Of a DNA stretch of 15,312 nt, positions 1 to 7,346 are shown piece after piece. A program made the position numbers and the translations under genes. The notes below the pieces were generated by a model that saw only the letters and a program-made list of their open reading frames with translations, was not told where the DNA came from and ran no database searches. This DNA is from Pseudomonadota bacterium (lineage in GTDB: Bacteria; Bdellovibrionota; Bacteriovoracia; Bacteriovoracales; Bacteriovoracaceae), in NCBI GenBank assembly GCA_023432655.1, contig JAEYUK010000337.1:1-15312 (forward strand). The letters are read 5' to 3'. Position 1 is the first letter of the stretch. Each line of letters opens with the position of its first letter.

Positions 1-94
1 CGGTATGGGTATTAGCTTTGTAACTACAGCCACCAACAACGAAGAAGGCCGCGAGCTGCTTAAGCAATTCGGTATGCCTTTCAGAGAGAAGTAA
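1..94 (+). CDS. rplE: 50S ribosomal protein L5 (C-terminal end, 5' truncated)
   Basis: Only the last 30 codons are present; the reading frame starts at base 2 and ends with TAA at 92-94. The visible residues ([20 protein letters not shown], then a tail ending PFREK) match the C-terminus of bacterial L5, where a beta strand and the motif T-x-x-x-EEG-R-x-LL precede a PF(R)K-type end. L5 binds 5S rRNA in the large-subunit central protuberance. Its position just before rpsN is the standard spc-operon order, which supports the call despite the short fragment. The gene start and any S8-type autoregulatory site near it lie outside the window. Confidence 0.93.
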   Translation, partial: GMGISFVTTATNNEEGRELLKQFGMPFREK

Positions 95-103
95 GAGGAA
101 CAT

Positions 104-409
104 ATGGCACGTTTAAGCGCAGTCGTAAAAAATAAAAAAAGAGAAAAACTAGCTAAGAAATATGGCCCAAAAGCCGCTGAGCTAAGAAAAAAATCTTTGG
201 ATATGAAACTATCTGAAGAAGAAAGAGAAGCAGCTAGATTGAAGCTTCAGGATCTACCACGTAACGGAAATCCAAATCGCGTACGTAACCGTTGCGAACT
301 AACTGGAAGACCACGTGCTTTCTATCGTGATTTTAAACTTAGCCGAAATAAATTCCGTGAACTTGCTAACAATGGTCTCATCCCTGGTGTGACTAAAGCT
401 AGCTGGTAA
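104..409 (+). CDS. rpsN: 30S ribosomal protein S14, long zinc-independent form
   Basis: A 101-residue S14, the same length as the E. coli protein. The C-terminal half carries the family signature: [13 protein letters not shown] at about 61-73, then [10 protein letters not shown] and a PGVTKASW end. Only one Cys (C64) is present, so the two CxxC pairs of the short 61-residue zinc form are absent and this is the C-minus type. S14 binds 16S rRNA in the 30S head. The start is set by a GAGGA Shine-Dalgarno at 95-99 and the canonical [14 protein letters not shown] beginning. It follows rplE by 9 nt and precedes rpsH by 17 nt, as in spc operons. Confidence 0.97.
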   Translation: MARLSAVVKNKKREKLAKKYGPKAAELRKKSLDMKLSEEEREAARLKLQDLPRNGNPNRVRNRCELTGRPRAFYRDFKLSRNKFRELANNGLIPGVTKASW

Positions 410-426
410 GGAAGGGGAAACAAATT

Positions 427-810
427 ATGATGACAGATCCTATCGCAGATATGCTAACTAGAATTCGTAACGCTAATAAAGCGGGCCTTGATAAGCTTGA
501 GCTTCCTGCCAGCAAAATCAAAGCAAATATTTGCCGCGTTTTAAAAGAAGAAGGTTATATCCGTTCTTTCAAAATCGCAGCAAAATCACCTTCTGATATC
601 GTGATCAAAATTGGTCTTAAAGAAGGTGCTATTGTTGGTATTAAAAGAGTCTCTTCACCAGGACTAAGAGTTTATAAAGGCTATACTGATATGCCACGAG
701 TTCTTTCAGGACTAGGTATTTCAATTGTTTCCACTTCTGCAGGAATCATTTCTTCCCGCAAAGCAGCCTCTCTGAAACTTGGTGGCGAAATCATTTGTAA
801 CATTTGGTAA
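427..810 (+). CDS. rpsH: 30S ribosomal protein S8
   Basis: A 127-residue protein with the S8 N-terminus DPIADMLTRIRNA, the central glycine-rich RVSSPGLRVY segment, the STSAG loop and the GGEIICNIW C-terminus. S8 binds the central domain of 16S rRNA early in 30S assembly and in E. coli also represses the spc operon through a site near rplE, which is not visible here. Two ATG codons are adjacent (427 and 430). The purine-rich GGAAGGGG at 410-417 favours the first by spacing, but either would give nearly the same protein. It ends 12 nt before the rplF start. Confidence 0.97.
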   Translation: MMTDPIADMLTRIRNANKAGLDKLELPASKIKANICRVLKEEGYIRSFKIAAKSPSDIVIKIGLKEGAIVGIKRVSSPGLRVYKGYTDMPRVLSGLGISIVSTSAGIISSRKAASLKLGGEIICNIW

Positions 811-822
811 TTGGAGCGACTT

Positions 823-1362
823 ATGTCACGTATAGGTAAACAGCCAATTGGCATTCCTGATAAAGTAGAAGTTAAAGTCGACGGTTCACACGTTGACGTA
901 AAAGGCCCTAAGGGTCAGCTCTCTTATACCTTTCGCAATGAAGTGAAAGTAGAAAAGGCTGATAAAGTTCTTAATGTAACACCTGTTGATGAATCAGCTA
1001 CTGCTCGTTCACTTTGGGGTTTATCAAGAACTATCCTTGGTAACATGGTGACTGGTGTAACAACTGGTTTCGTAAAATCTCTTGAGTTCAACGGTGTAGG
1101 TTACAAGGCTGCTGTTTCTGGTAGCACTCTAACTCTTAACCTTGGATACTCTCACCCTATTGACTACAAGCTCCCTAAAGGGATTGAAGCTAAAGTTAAT
1201 AAGAACGTGATCGAGTTCCATGGTTGCGATAAAGAACTTGTTGGCTTCGTAGCTGCTCAAGTCCGCTCTTTCAGAGAGCCTGAACCATATAAGGGTAAAG
1301 GCTTGAAGTACACTGATGAGACAATCATCAGAAAGGCCGGTAAAACAGGTGCTAAAAAATAA
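823..1362 (+). CDS. rplF: 50S ribosomal protein L6
   Basis: A 179-residue protein beginning MSRIGKQPIGIPDKV, the canonical L6 N-terminus. An open frame runs upstream to a TTG at 811, but ATG 823 is preferred because it restores the family start and has GGAG at 812-815. The duplicated L6 fold is represented by the first half ending near TTGFVKSLEFNGVGYKA and the second half ending in the PEPYKGKGLKYTDE motif and a lysine-rich tail. L6 sits near the sarcin-ricin loop and the GTPase centre of the 50S subunit. It lies between rpsH and rplR with short spacers, so it is cotranscribed. Confidence 0.97.
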   Translation: MSRIGKQPIGIPDKVEVKVDGSHVDVKGPKGQLSYTFRNEVKVEKADKVLNVTPVDESATARSLWGLSRTILGNMVTGVTTGFVKSLEFNGVGYKAAVSGSTLTLNLGYSHPIDYKLPKGIEAKVNKNVIEFHGCDKELVGFVAAQVRSFREPEPYKGKGLKYTDETIIRKAGKTGAKK

Positions 1363-1372
1363 TAGGTGAGTT

Positions 1373-1747
1373 ATGAGAAAAAATATTGCAAAAATTAAAA
1401 ATGAAGCCAAAGCGAAAGAATACCGTCGTAAACTTTCAATCAGAAAGAAAGTTGTTGGTTCTGCTGAAAAGCCTCGCTTAGCTGTAACAAAGTCAAACAA
1501 ACACCTACGTGTTCAAGCTATTGACGATGTTAAATCGGTTACATTGTTCTCTATTCAAACTTACGGAAAAGCTAAGGTTGCTAACAGCTGTAACGCTGAA
1601 GGCGCTAAGAAAGTTGGTTCTGAAGTAGCTTCTACGCTTAAAAAGAACAACCTAAGCAAAGCCGTTTTTGATAGAAGCGGAAAACAGTATACAGGTGTTA
1701 TTAAGGCACTTGCTGACTCAATCCGTGAAAACGGCATCCAAATCTAA
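1373..1747 (+). CDS. rplR: 50S ribosomal protein L18
   Basis: A 124-residue basic protein with the L18 hallmarks: an N-terminal RRKLSIRKKV helix, the KPRLAVTKSNKHLRVQAIDD strand-turn-strand region, and a C-terminal part with VFDRSGKQYTGVIKALADSI, the usual FDR-G-Y-HG-V-ALAD pattern. L18 binds 5S rRNA together with L5 and L25. The start ATG is preceded by AGGTGAG at 1364-1370. The length is close to the family norm of about 117-122 residues. Both flanking genes are within 13 nt. A long antisense frame over this gene and the end of rplF is a composition artefact. Confidence 0.96.
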   Translation: MRKNIAKIKNEAKAKEYRRKLSIRKKVVGSAEKPRLAVTKSNKHLRVQAIDDVKSVTLFSIQTYGKAKVANSCNAEGAKKVGSEVASTLKKNNLSKAVFDRSGKQYTGVIKALADSIRENGIQI

Positions 1748-1759
1748 TTAGGGGACTTT

Positions 1760-2383
1760 ATGAGCGAAGAAAATACAAACGTAAATGCAGATACAGAAAC
1801 AGAAGCGAAAGCTGATAAGAAAGGCGGAAAGCGCCCGGCTCGTGCACCACGTGCAGAGAAGAAACCAGCTCAGGACGGTTTAAACCCTGATCTTGAAGAG
1901 AGAGTTGTAGCCGTTAACCGCGTTGCAAAAGTGGTTAAAGGTGGACGACGCTTCTCATTCGCAGCTCTGATTGTTGTTGGTGATAAAAACGGTAAAGTTG
2001 GATACGGTCTTGGAAAAGCAAAAGAAGTTCCTGATGCTATTCGTAAAGCTGGTATGAAAGCTTCTAAGCGTATGATCAAAGTATCAATTGAGAATGGAAC
2101 CATTCCTCATGAAGTACTTGGGTTATTCGGCGCTGGTGAAGTTCTTCTTAAGCCTGCTGGCGAAGGTACAGGGATTAAAGCTGCTGGTGCATGCCGCTCA
2201 ATCCTTGAGCTTGCTGGTGTAAAAAACGTTCTGACAAAATCAGTTCGTGGTTCAAACCCGCACAACATCGTAAAAGCAACTTTTAAAGCACTTAAGAACC
2301 TTCGCTCTCTTGAAGATGTAGCGGCAGTTCGCGGTGTAAACACTAAAGGTCTTCGTTTGAAGGCCAAAGCTACAAAAGCTTAA
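1760..2383 (+). CDS. rpsE: 30S ribosomal protein S5 with a long N-terminal extension
   Basis: A 207-residue protein. Residues from about 45 onward are a standard S5: [20 protein letters not shown] (double-stranded RNA-binding-like domain), [18 protein letters not shown], then the C-terminal [20 protein letters not shown] and [11 protein letters not shown]5 lies at the mRNA entry tunnel and contributes to decoding accuracy. Compared with E. coli S5 (167 residues) there are about 36 extra N-terminal residues, first acidic and polar, then rich in Lys, Arg, Ala and Pro. The start is supported by AGGGGA at 1750-1755, and no internal Met gives a family-like beginning. It follows rplR by 12 nt and precedes rpmD by 8 nt. 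Confidence 0.97.
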   Translation: MSEENTNVNADTETEAKADKKGGKRPARAPRAEKKPAQDGLNPDLEERVVAVNRVAKVVKGGRRFSFAALIVVGDKNGKVGYGLGKAKEVPDAIRKAGMKASKRMIKVSIENGTIPHEVLGLFGAGEVLLKPAGEGTGIKAAGACRSILELAGVKNVLTKSVRGSNPHNIVKATFKALKNLRSLEDVAAVRGVNTKGLRLKAKATKA

Positions 2384-2391
2384 GGTGAATT

Positions 2392-2571
2392 ATGAGCAAT
2401 CAAATTACTGTAAAACTTAAAAGAAGCGTTATCGGCTGTACTGATAAGCAAAAAGCAACTATCAAAGGTCTTGGATTAAGAAAGATCAATCACACTAAAA
2501 CGCTTGAGAATACTCCAGCTGTTCGTGGGATGATTAAAGCTATGATCCAATGGCTTGAGATCGTTAAATAA
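2392..2571 (+). CDS. rpmD: 50S ribosomal protein L30
   Basis: A short 59-codon gene between rpsE and rplO. The translation begins MSNQITVKLKRSVIGCTDKQ and continues with KATIKGLGLRKINHT and TPAVRGMIKAM. These match the bacterial L30 pattern of an ITVKL-x-RS-IG strand, a K-ATL-GLGLR-I-HT motif and a TPA-RGMI helix. L30 is a small 50S protein that binds 23S rRNA. The length is normal for the family (58-60 residues). The start ATG has AAGGTGA at 2382-2388, and the TAA at 2569-2571 is 13 nt before rplO, exactly the spc-operon order. Confidence 0.97.
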   Translation: MSNQITVKLKRSVIGCTDKQKATIKGLGLRKINHTKTLENTPAVRGMIKAMIQWLEIVK

Positions 2572-2584
2572 TTAGAGGTTTAAA

Positions 2585-3040
2585 ATGTTAACTCTTAGAA
2601 CACTAAAAAGCCCGAAGGGCGCTCATAAGAATATCAAGCGTATTGGCCGTGGTCAGGGTTCTGGTCAAGGTACACAAGCTGGTAAAGGTCACAAAGGGCA
2701 AAAAGCTCGTAACGGTGGCGGTATCCGTATCGGTTTCGAAGGCGGTCAAATGCCTCTTTACAGACGTTTACCAAAAGTCGGCTTTTCAAACGCTGCTTTT
2801 AAAACTGAGTACGCAGTTCTTAACCTTGAGAAACTTGCTGGAAAGTTTGATTCTGAAGTTGTTACACGTGAGACTCTTATCGATAAAGGCTTCCTAAGCG
2901 GTATTAATAAGTCTATGCCAATCAAAATCTTGGCAAAAGGCGAATTTAATAAGGCCCTTACTTTTAAAGGCATTGAAAAGTTCTCTGCTAAAGCTTTAGA
3001 ATTGATTAAAAAAGCTGGCGGCAAAGTCGAGAATGCTTAA
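2585..3040 (+). CDS. rplO: 50S ribosomal protein L15
   Basis: A 151-residue protein. The N-terminal half is the glycine/lysine-rich extended arm of L15 (RIGRGQGSGQGTQAGKGHKG, then GGIRIGFEGGQMPLYRRLPK). The C-terminal half is the globular L18e/L15P domain with VLNLEKLAG and IKILAKGEFNKALTFK. L15 is a late-assembly 50S protein. The start has TTAGAGG at 2572-2578. An overlapping frame at 2643-2897 is a shadow of the repetitive Gly/Lys arm. It is 19 nt upstream of secY, the usual rplO-secY pair. Confidence 0.97.
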   Translation: MLTLRTLKSPKGAHKNIKRIGRGQGSGQGTQAGKGHKGQKARNGGGIRIGFEGGQMPLYRRLPKVGFSNAAFKTEYAVLNLEKLAGKFDSEVVTRETLIDKGFLSGINKSMPIKILAKGEFNKALTFKGIEKFSAKALELIKKAGGKVENA

Positions 3041-3059
3041 TTAAGAGAAGGATACAGGG

Positions 3060-4379
3060 ATGTCATCGAATGTTTCAAAGCTTGAAGAGCTAAAAAAACG
3101 AGTTTTCTTTACAATACTAATGCTTGGAGTTTATCGGGTAGCCACTCAAGTTCCTACACCAGGAGTTGATGGAGCTGCCCTTTCCTCCTTTTTTGATGGT
3201 ATGAAAGGATCGCTCTTTAGCGTCTTTAATACTTTTTCCGGTGGCGCCCTGGAGCGATTCTCTGTGCTTGCACTCGGAATCATGCCTTACATTACTTCTT
3301 CGATCATTTTCAGCTTACTTTCTTACTCAATCCCTACACTAGGGGAGCTTCAGAAAGAACCAGATGGGCATAAAAAGATTCAGCAGTATACTCGTTATGC
3401 AACTGTACTTCTTTGTTTCTTCCAAGGTTATGGTTTAGCGGTAGGCTTAGAGAACATTAAGTCACCAAATGGCTTACCGATTGTTATTGATCCGGGTATG
3501 GCCTTTAGACTTATGACTGTTATTAGTTTAACAGCTGGTACGATGTTCGTAATGTGGCTAGGTGAGCAAATCACTGAAAGAGGTATCGGAAACGGTATTT
3601 CACTTGTGATTTTCGCCGGTATTGCCGCTGGTATACCTTCTGGTATGCGCGACACATTCAATTTATTACAAAATGGCGAAATGAGCATTGTTAACCTATT
3701 GATTGTAGCCGTTATCATGCTGGTATCTTTCTACGGGATTATTTTTGTAGAAAGAGCTTTTAGAAAAGTGCCTGTTCAGTACGCAAAACGTGTTGTTAAT
3801 AACCGTGTTTTCGGAGGACAGTCTTCTCACCTACCGATTAAGGTTAATATCTCAGGTGTGATGCCTCCAATTTTCGCAAGTGCTCTTCTTGGGTTCCCAA
3901 CTACGATTTCGCAGTTCGTCCCACAAGAGAGCCCGCTCAAGATTTATTTTACAAATATTGAGCAATTATTCACTCCAGGGAAGATGCTTTATAACTGTGT
4001 CTTCGTTGGCCTGATTGTATTCTTCTGTTACTTCTACTCAACAATCCAGTTCAAAACTGGGGATGTTTCAGAGTCGTTGAAGAAAAATGGTGGATTTATT
4101 CCAGGGATTCGTCCTGGTGAACAAACTGCAAACTTCTTAGACCAAGTTGTTTTCAGATTGACCGCAGTAGGTGCAGTTTATATTGCCCTCGTTTGTATCA
4201 TGCCAATGATCTTATTTGATTATGCAAAGGTGCCTTTCTATTTTGGCGGGACATCACTTCTGATTTTAGTTGGTGTTGCTATTGACACAATGGCTCAGGC
4301 AGAAGGCTTTATGATTTCACAAAGATTGGATACTGCTTATAAAGTTAAAGGCAAGTATTCGGGAGTGAAAAGATTTTGA
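3060..4379 (+). CDS. secY: Preprotein translocase channel subunit SecY
   Basis: A 439-residue polytopic inner-membrane protein with the ten hydrophobic segments expected of SecY, the protein-conducting channel of the SecYEG translocon. Family landmarks appear in order: VPTPGVDGAAL after TM1, FSVLALGIMPYITSSIIF (plug/TM2 region), GEQITERGIGNGISLVIFAG, the cytoplasmic loop with KRVVNNRVFGGQSSHLPIKV followed by GVMPPIFASALL, and GFIPGIRPGEQTANFL before TM9. The C-terminal tail (DTMAQAEGFMISQRLDTAYK then a basic end) is the normal length. The start has GAAGGA at 3046-3051. Its TGA overlaps the TTG start of adk by 4 nt, so translation of the two is probably coupled. Confidence 0.98.
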   Translation: MSSNVSKLEELKKRVFFTILMLGVYRVATQVPTPGVDGAALSSFFDGMKGSLFSVFNTFSGGALERFSVLALGIMPYITSSIIFSLLSYSIPTLGELQKEPDGHKKIQQYTRYATVLLCFFQGYGLAVGLENIKSPNGLPIVIDPGMAFRLMTVISLTAGTMFVMWLGEQITERGIGNGISLVIFAGIAAGIPSGMRDTFNLLQNGEMSIVNLLIVAVIMLVSFYGIIFVERAFRKVPVQYAKRVVNNRVFGGQSSHLPIKVNISGVMPPIFASALLGFPTTISQFVPQESPLKIYFTNIEQLFTPGKMLYNCVFVGLIVFFCYFYSTIQFKTGDVSESLKKNGGFIPGIRPGEQTANFLDQVVFRLTAVGAVYIALVCIMPMILFDYAKVPFYFGGTSLLILVGVAIDTMAQAEGFMISQRLDTAYKVKGKYSGVKRF

Positions 4380-5011
4380 ATTCACACTTAATTTTTATAG
4401 GAGCTCCAGGCTCTGGCAAAGGAACTCAAGCTAGCAAACTAGTTACAGATAATGGCTATAAGCACATTTCTACTGGTGATTTGTTACGCTCTGAGATTGC
4501 CAAGCAATCGGAACTCGGATTAGAAGTTAAGAAAGTAATGGATGAAGGGCAATTGGTTTCCGATGACCTAGTTATCAGACTCCTTCAGGCCAACATTAAT
4601 TTAACTGAGTCTAAGTATATTTTTGATGGTTATCCACGAAATATAGCTCAGGCCAAAACCTTAGATAAAGAAGTATTGAAAGGGGCGCCTTCGTTGGCCG
4701 TCTATTTTGATATTGATATTGCTAAGTTAGTAAAAAGATTAACAAATCGCAGGACATGTAAGAACTGCGGTGCTATATATAACCTGATCTCAAAACAGCC
4801 TAAGGTAATGGGCGTATGCGACCAGTGCGGTGGTACAGAGCTCGTACAAAGAGCCGATGACAAGGAAGAAGTGATTTCCAATCGACTTCAAGTGTTCCAA
4901 GACACTGTAAATCCTGTCCTTGAGTACTACCAAGATCTAGGTCGATTGATGAAGGTTGATGCTGAAAAGTCGGTTGATGAAATCTATAAGACGATTTTGT
5001 CAAAAGTGTGA
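4376..5011 (+). CDS. adk: Adenylate kinase, zinc-LID type
   Basis: A 211-residue adenylate kinase that interconverts ATP + AMP and 2 ADP in the cytosol. It has the P-loop GAPGSGKGT at 9-17, the AMP-site STGDLLR at 32-38 and FDGYPRN at 83-89, and the LID region opening at RRTCKNCG. Four cysteines (C128, C131, C148, C151) form a CxxC...CxxC set, so this is the zinc-binding LID found in many Gram-positive and deltaproteobacterial-type enzymes. RADDKEEVISNR at 159-170 is the usual closing motif. The start is TTG at 4376, overlapping the secY stop; it puts the first residue 8 before the P-loop, as expected, and has GGGAG at 4361-4365. adk next to secY is common. Confidence 0.97.
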   Translation: MNSHLIFIGAPGSGKGTQASKLVTDNGYKHISTGDLLRSEIAKQSELGLEVKKVMDEGQLVSDDLVIRLLQANINLTESKYIFDGYPRNIAQAKTLDKEVLKGAPSLAVYFDIDIAKLVKRLTNRRTCKNCGAIYNLISKQPKVMGVCDQCGGTELVQRADDKEEVISNRLQVFQDTVNPVLEYYQDLGRLMKVDAEKSVDEIYKTILSKV

Positions 5012-5031
5012 CGTTTTCAGAATTAAAATTA

Positions 5032-5060
5032 TTGTCTTATAGTTTTTATTTTTATATATA
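5032..5060 (+). promoter_or_regulatory. Candidate sigma-70 promoter for infA and the alpha operon
   Basis: The 73-nt gap between adk and infA is strongly AT-rich. It contains TTGTCT at 5032-5037 and TATATA at 5055-5060, separated by exactly 17 nt. These match four of six bases in each consensus hexamer. Initiation near 5067 would give a leader of roughly 18 nt containing the AGGAAGGG ribosome site at 5076-5083. AT-richness raises the chance of an accidental match, so this is a candidate only. Confidence 0.5.
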
Positions 5061-5084
5061 GTCACTTACTTTTTTAGGAAGGGC

Positions 5085-5309
5085 ATGGCGGAGTCTACTG
5101 ACACAATTGAAGTGGAAGGGGAAGTTCTTGAACTTTTACCCAATACACGATTTAGAGTAAAACTTCCCAACGGACATGTGGTTTTAGCACATATCAGTGG
5201 GAAGATGAGAATGAATTTTATCAAAATCCTACCTGGAGATAAGGTAGTGATTGAGATTAGTAAATATGACCTTGATAAAGGTCGAATCATTTTTAGAAGC
5301 AAGGGTTAA
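5085..5309 (+). CDS. infA: Translation initiation factor IF-1
   Basis: A 74-residue S1-type OB-fold protein, close to the usual 72. Matching segments are [20 protein letters not shown], then [38 protein letters not shown] and the RSKG end. IF-1 binds the A site of the 30S subunit with IF-2 and IF-3 during initiation. The N-terminus has two or three extra residues (MAESTDTIE) relative to E. coli. The start ATG has AGGAAGGG at 5076-5083. The gene sits between adk and rpmJ; in many bacteria a map gene lies before it, but none is present here. Confidence 0.97.
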   Translation: MAESTDTIEVEGEVLELLPNTRFRVKLPNGHVVLAHISGKMRMNFIKILPGDKVVIEISKYDLDKGRIIFRSKG

Positions 5310-5314
5310 AAACT

Positions 5315-5431
5315 ATGAAAGTTAGATCTTCTGTAAAACCAATTTGTAAAGATTGCAAAGTTGTAAAACGCCAAGGTGTTTTACGTGTAATTTGCAAAGT
5401 AAATCCAAAGCATAAGCAAAAACAAGGGTAG
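5315..5431 (+). CDS. rpmJ: 50S ribosomal protein L36, zinc-binding form
   Basis: A 38-codon gene between infA and rpsM. The protein begins [20 protein letters not shown] and ends NPKHKQKQG, the classic L36 sequence. The zinc ribbon ligands C11, C14, C27 and H33 are all present, so this is the C-plus type. L36 binds 23S rRNA in the 50S subunit. The start lies 5 nt after the infA stop, and the ribosome site (AAGGG at 5301-5305) is inside the end of infA, suggesting translational coupling. TAG stop at 5429-5431. Confidence 0.97.
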   Translation: MKVRSSVKPICKDCKVVKRQGVLRVICKVNPKHKQKQG

Positions 5432-5443
5432 TAGGGGAAATAT

Positions 5444-5824
5444 ATGGCACGTTTATTAGGTGTAGACTTACCAAGAAACAAAAAAATGAGCATCGCACTT
5501 AGAGCAATCTATGGTGTGGGTCCAAAAGTTGCAGCTGAAGTTCTAGCGAAAGTTGGAATCAGTGGCGACAAGAACTCTAACGAAATCGGCGAGGAAGAAG
5601 TACAGCAAATCCGTACTGCTCTCGAAGATTATACAGTAGAGGGTGATCTTCGTCGTGAAGTTGCTCTTAACATCAAAAGATTAAAAGATCTTGGTTGTTA
5701 CCGTGGTATTCGTCACCGTAAAGGCCTTCCTGTTCGTGGTCAGCGTACGCACACAAATGCACGCACACGTAAGGGACCTGCTGTAGCAATTGCAGGTAAG
5801 AAATCAATTAAGGCAATGAAATAA
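5444..5824 (+). CDS. rpsM: 30S ribosomal protein S13
   Basis: A 126-residue protein with the S13 pattern: [20 protein letters not shown], then IYGVGPKVA (helix-hairpin-helix), the [20 protein letters not shown] region and the C-terminal [20 protein letters not shown] followed by a basic tail. S13 is in the 30S head and contacts the P-site tRNA and L5 across the subunit interface. The start has TAGGGGAAA at 5432-5440. It is 12 nt after rpmJ and 16 nt before rpsK, the standard alpha-operon start. Confidence 0.97.
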   Translation: MARLLGVDLPRNKKMSIALRAIYGVGPKVAAEVLAKVGISGDKNSNEIGEEEVQQIRTALEDYTVEGDLRREVALNIKRLKDLGCYRGIRHRKGLPVRGQRTHTNARTRKGPAVAIAGKKSIKAMK

Positions 5825-5840
5825 TTTAAGGTAGGAATAT

Positions 5841-6263
5841 ATGGCTCAAACTAATGCTCAAAAAGCTTCTGGTATGAACGCTGCCTCTAAAGGCGGTAAG
5901 AAAAAAGTTCGTAAGAATTTAAACCACGGCGTATGTCACATCTACGCTTCGTTCAATAATACAATCGTTACAATCAGCGATGCTGATGGAAACGCTGTTG
6001 TTTGGGCTTCTGCTGGTGGATTAGGTTTCCGTGGATCTAAAAAATCAACTCCGTTCGCTGCTCAGGTTGCTTCACAAGAAGCTGCTAAAAAAGCTTCTGA
6101 ACATGGTCTTAACTCTGTTGATGTTAAAGTTAAAGGCCCTGGCGCTGGTCGTGAAAACGCAATCCGCGCTCTTCTAGCTGCTGGTCTCAGAATCACTTCT
6201 GTTGCTGATATGAGCCCAATGCCACACAATGGATGTCGTGCTCCGAAGAGAAGAAGAGTTTAA
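5841..6263 (+). CDS. rpsK: 30S ribosomal protein S11
   Basis: A 140-residue protein. After a basic N-terminal arm of about 28 residues comes the S11 core: [19 protein letters not shown], then [37 protein letters not shown] and the C-terminal [17 protein letters not shown]11 is in the 30S platform near the mRNA Shine-Dalgarno helix. It is slightly longer than E. coli S11 (129 residues), the difference being in the N-terminal arm. The start has AAGGTAGGA at 5828-5836. The 42-nt gap that follows leads directly into rpoA, with no rpsD between them. Confidence 0.97.
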   Translation: MAQTNAQKASGMNAASKGGKKKVRKNLNHGVCHIYASFNNTIVTISDADGNAVVWASAGGLGFRGSKKSTPFAAQVASQEAAKKASEHGLNSVDVKVKGPGAGRENAIRALLAAGLRITSVADMSPMPHNGCRAPKRRRV

Positions 6264-6305
6264 GCTAAGCGTTTTAGATTCACTGCTAGCAATTAGGAGT
6301 TATTA

Positions 6306-7322
6306 ATGAATTCTTTTATGAGTAAAAATTGGGCCGGCATGATTCGTCCGGCTGCATTGGAAGTAGATACAGATAGCCTTAAGGCTAATTACGGTAAGTT
6401 TACTGCTAAGCCACTTGAGCGTGGTTACGGTCTTACTCTTGGTAACTCTCTTCGTAGAGTGCTTTTGGGTTCCCTTCAGGGTGCTGGTATTGTTGCTGTG
6501 AAAATTGATGGTGTAGACCATGAATTCGGCACAATCAACAACATCAAAGAAGAAGTTTCTGAAATCATTCTTAATTTAAAAGAGATTCGTTTCAAAATTA
6601 CAGATAAAGAAGAAGTAACTCTAGTTCTTGAAAAGACTTCTGAAGGCGCAGTAAAAGCTTCAGACATTCAAGAAAGCGCAAATGTTCAGGTTTTAAACCC
6701 TGAGCACGTTGTTTGTAACGTTTCTTCTGGTGGTTCTATCCGTATGGAGCTTAAAGTTGCTCGTGGTAAAGGATATGTAACTGCTCTTGATAACAAAGAA
6801 GCATTCGATCTACCAATTGGTTGGATCTATCTAGATACACTTTTCTCTCCAGTTCACCGTGTGAACTACACTGTGACTAACTCACGTGTTGGTAAGAGAA
6901 CTGACTACGATAAACTAACTCTAGAAGTTTGGACAAACGCGGGTATCGATCCGGTTGATGCTGTAGCTATTTCAGCAAAAATCCTTCGTGACCAGCTTTC
7001 TGTGTTCCTTAACTTTGAAGATAAAGACGCTCCTGCTGAAGTTAAGCCTACAGCTGCAGCTACTTCAGGTGGCGTAGCTAACGAAGCTCTTCTTAAGCCA
7101 GTTTCTGAGCTTGAGTTGTCTGTTCGTTCAGCTAACTGTTTACAAAATGCTAACATTAAATATATTTACGAGCTCGTTTCTAAAACAGAAGGCGAAATGC
7201 TTAGAACTAAGAACTTTGGTCGTAAGTCTCTTAACGAAATTAAAGAGATCCTTACTTCAATGGGACTTGGCCTTGGTATGAAAGTCGACAATATTATGAA
7301 ACAGGTTCAGCACGCTGATTAA
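6306..7322 (+). CDS. rpoA: DNA-directed RNA polymerase alpha subunit
   Basis: A 338-residue alpha subunit, near the usual 329. The N-terminal assembly domain contains [18 protein letters not shown] at 37-54, the dimerisation and beta-contact region. A flexible Ala/Pro/Thr-rich linker spans about 238-260. The C-terminal domain has [18 protein letters not shown] at 262-279, in which R274 corresponds to the DNA- and UP-element-contacting R265 of E. coli, and [13 protein letters not shown] at 304-316. The start at 6306 is favoured over the Met at 6318 by AGGAG at 6294-6298. It directly follows rpsK and precedes rplQ by 24 nt. Confidence 0.98.
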   Translation: MNSFMSKNWAGMIRPAALEVDTDSLKANYGKFTAKPLERGYGLTLGNSLRRVLLGSLQGAGIVAVKIDGVDHEFGTINNIKEEVSEIILNLKEIRFKITDKEEVTLVLEKTSEGAVKASDIQESANVQVLNPEHVVCNVSSGGSIRMELKVARGKGYVTALDNKEAFDLPIGWIYLDTLFSPVHRVNYTVTNSRVGKRTDYDKLTLEVWTNAGIDPVDAVAISAKILRDQLSVFLNFEDKDAPAEVKPTAAATSGGVANEALLKPVSELELSVRSANCLQNANIKYIYELVSKTEGEMLRTKNFGRKSLNEIKEILTSMGLGLGMKVDNIMKQVQHAD

Positions 7323-7346
7323 GAAGCGTTCTAGTCAGGAGACGTT

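Noticed and set aside
811..822. TTG start extending L6 by four residues
   Set aside because: ATG 823 gives the canonical MSRIGKQP start and the correct ribosome-site spacing.
1129..1500. 123-codon antisense open frame over rplF/rplR
   Set aside because: It lies wholly opposite two certain ribosomal protein genes, has no ribosome site and no recognisable protein character.
2643..2897. Overlapping + strand frame within rplO with V/K-rich repeats
   Set aside because: It is the Gly/Lys-rich L15 arm read out of frame.
6264..6305. Possible rpsD remnant between rpsK and rpoA
   Set aside because: Only 42 nt, with no S4-like coding potential in any frame; it is an ordinary spacer with a ribosome site.
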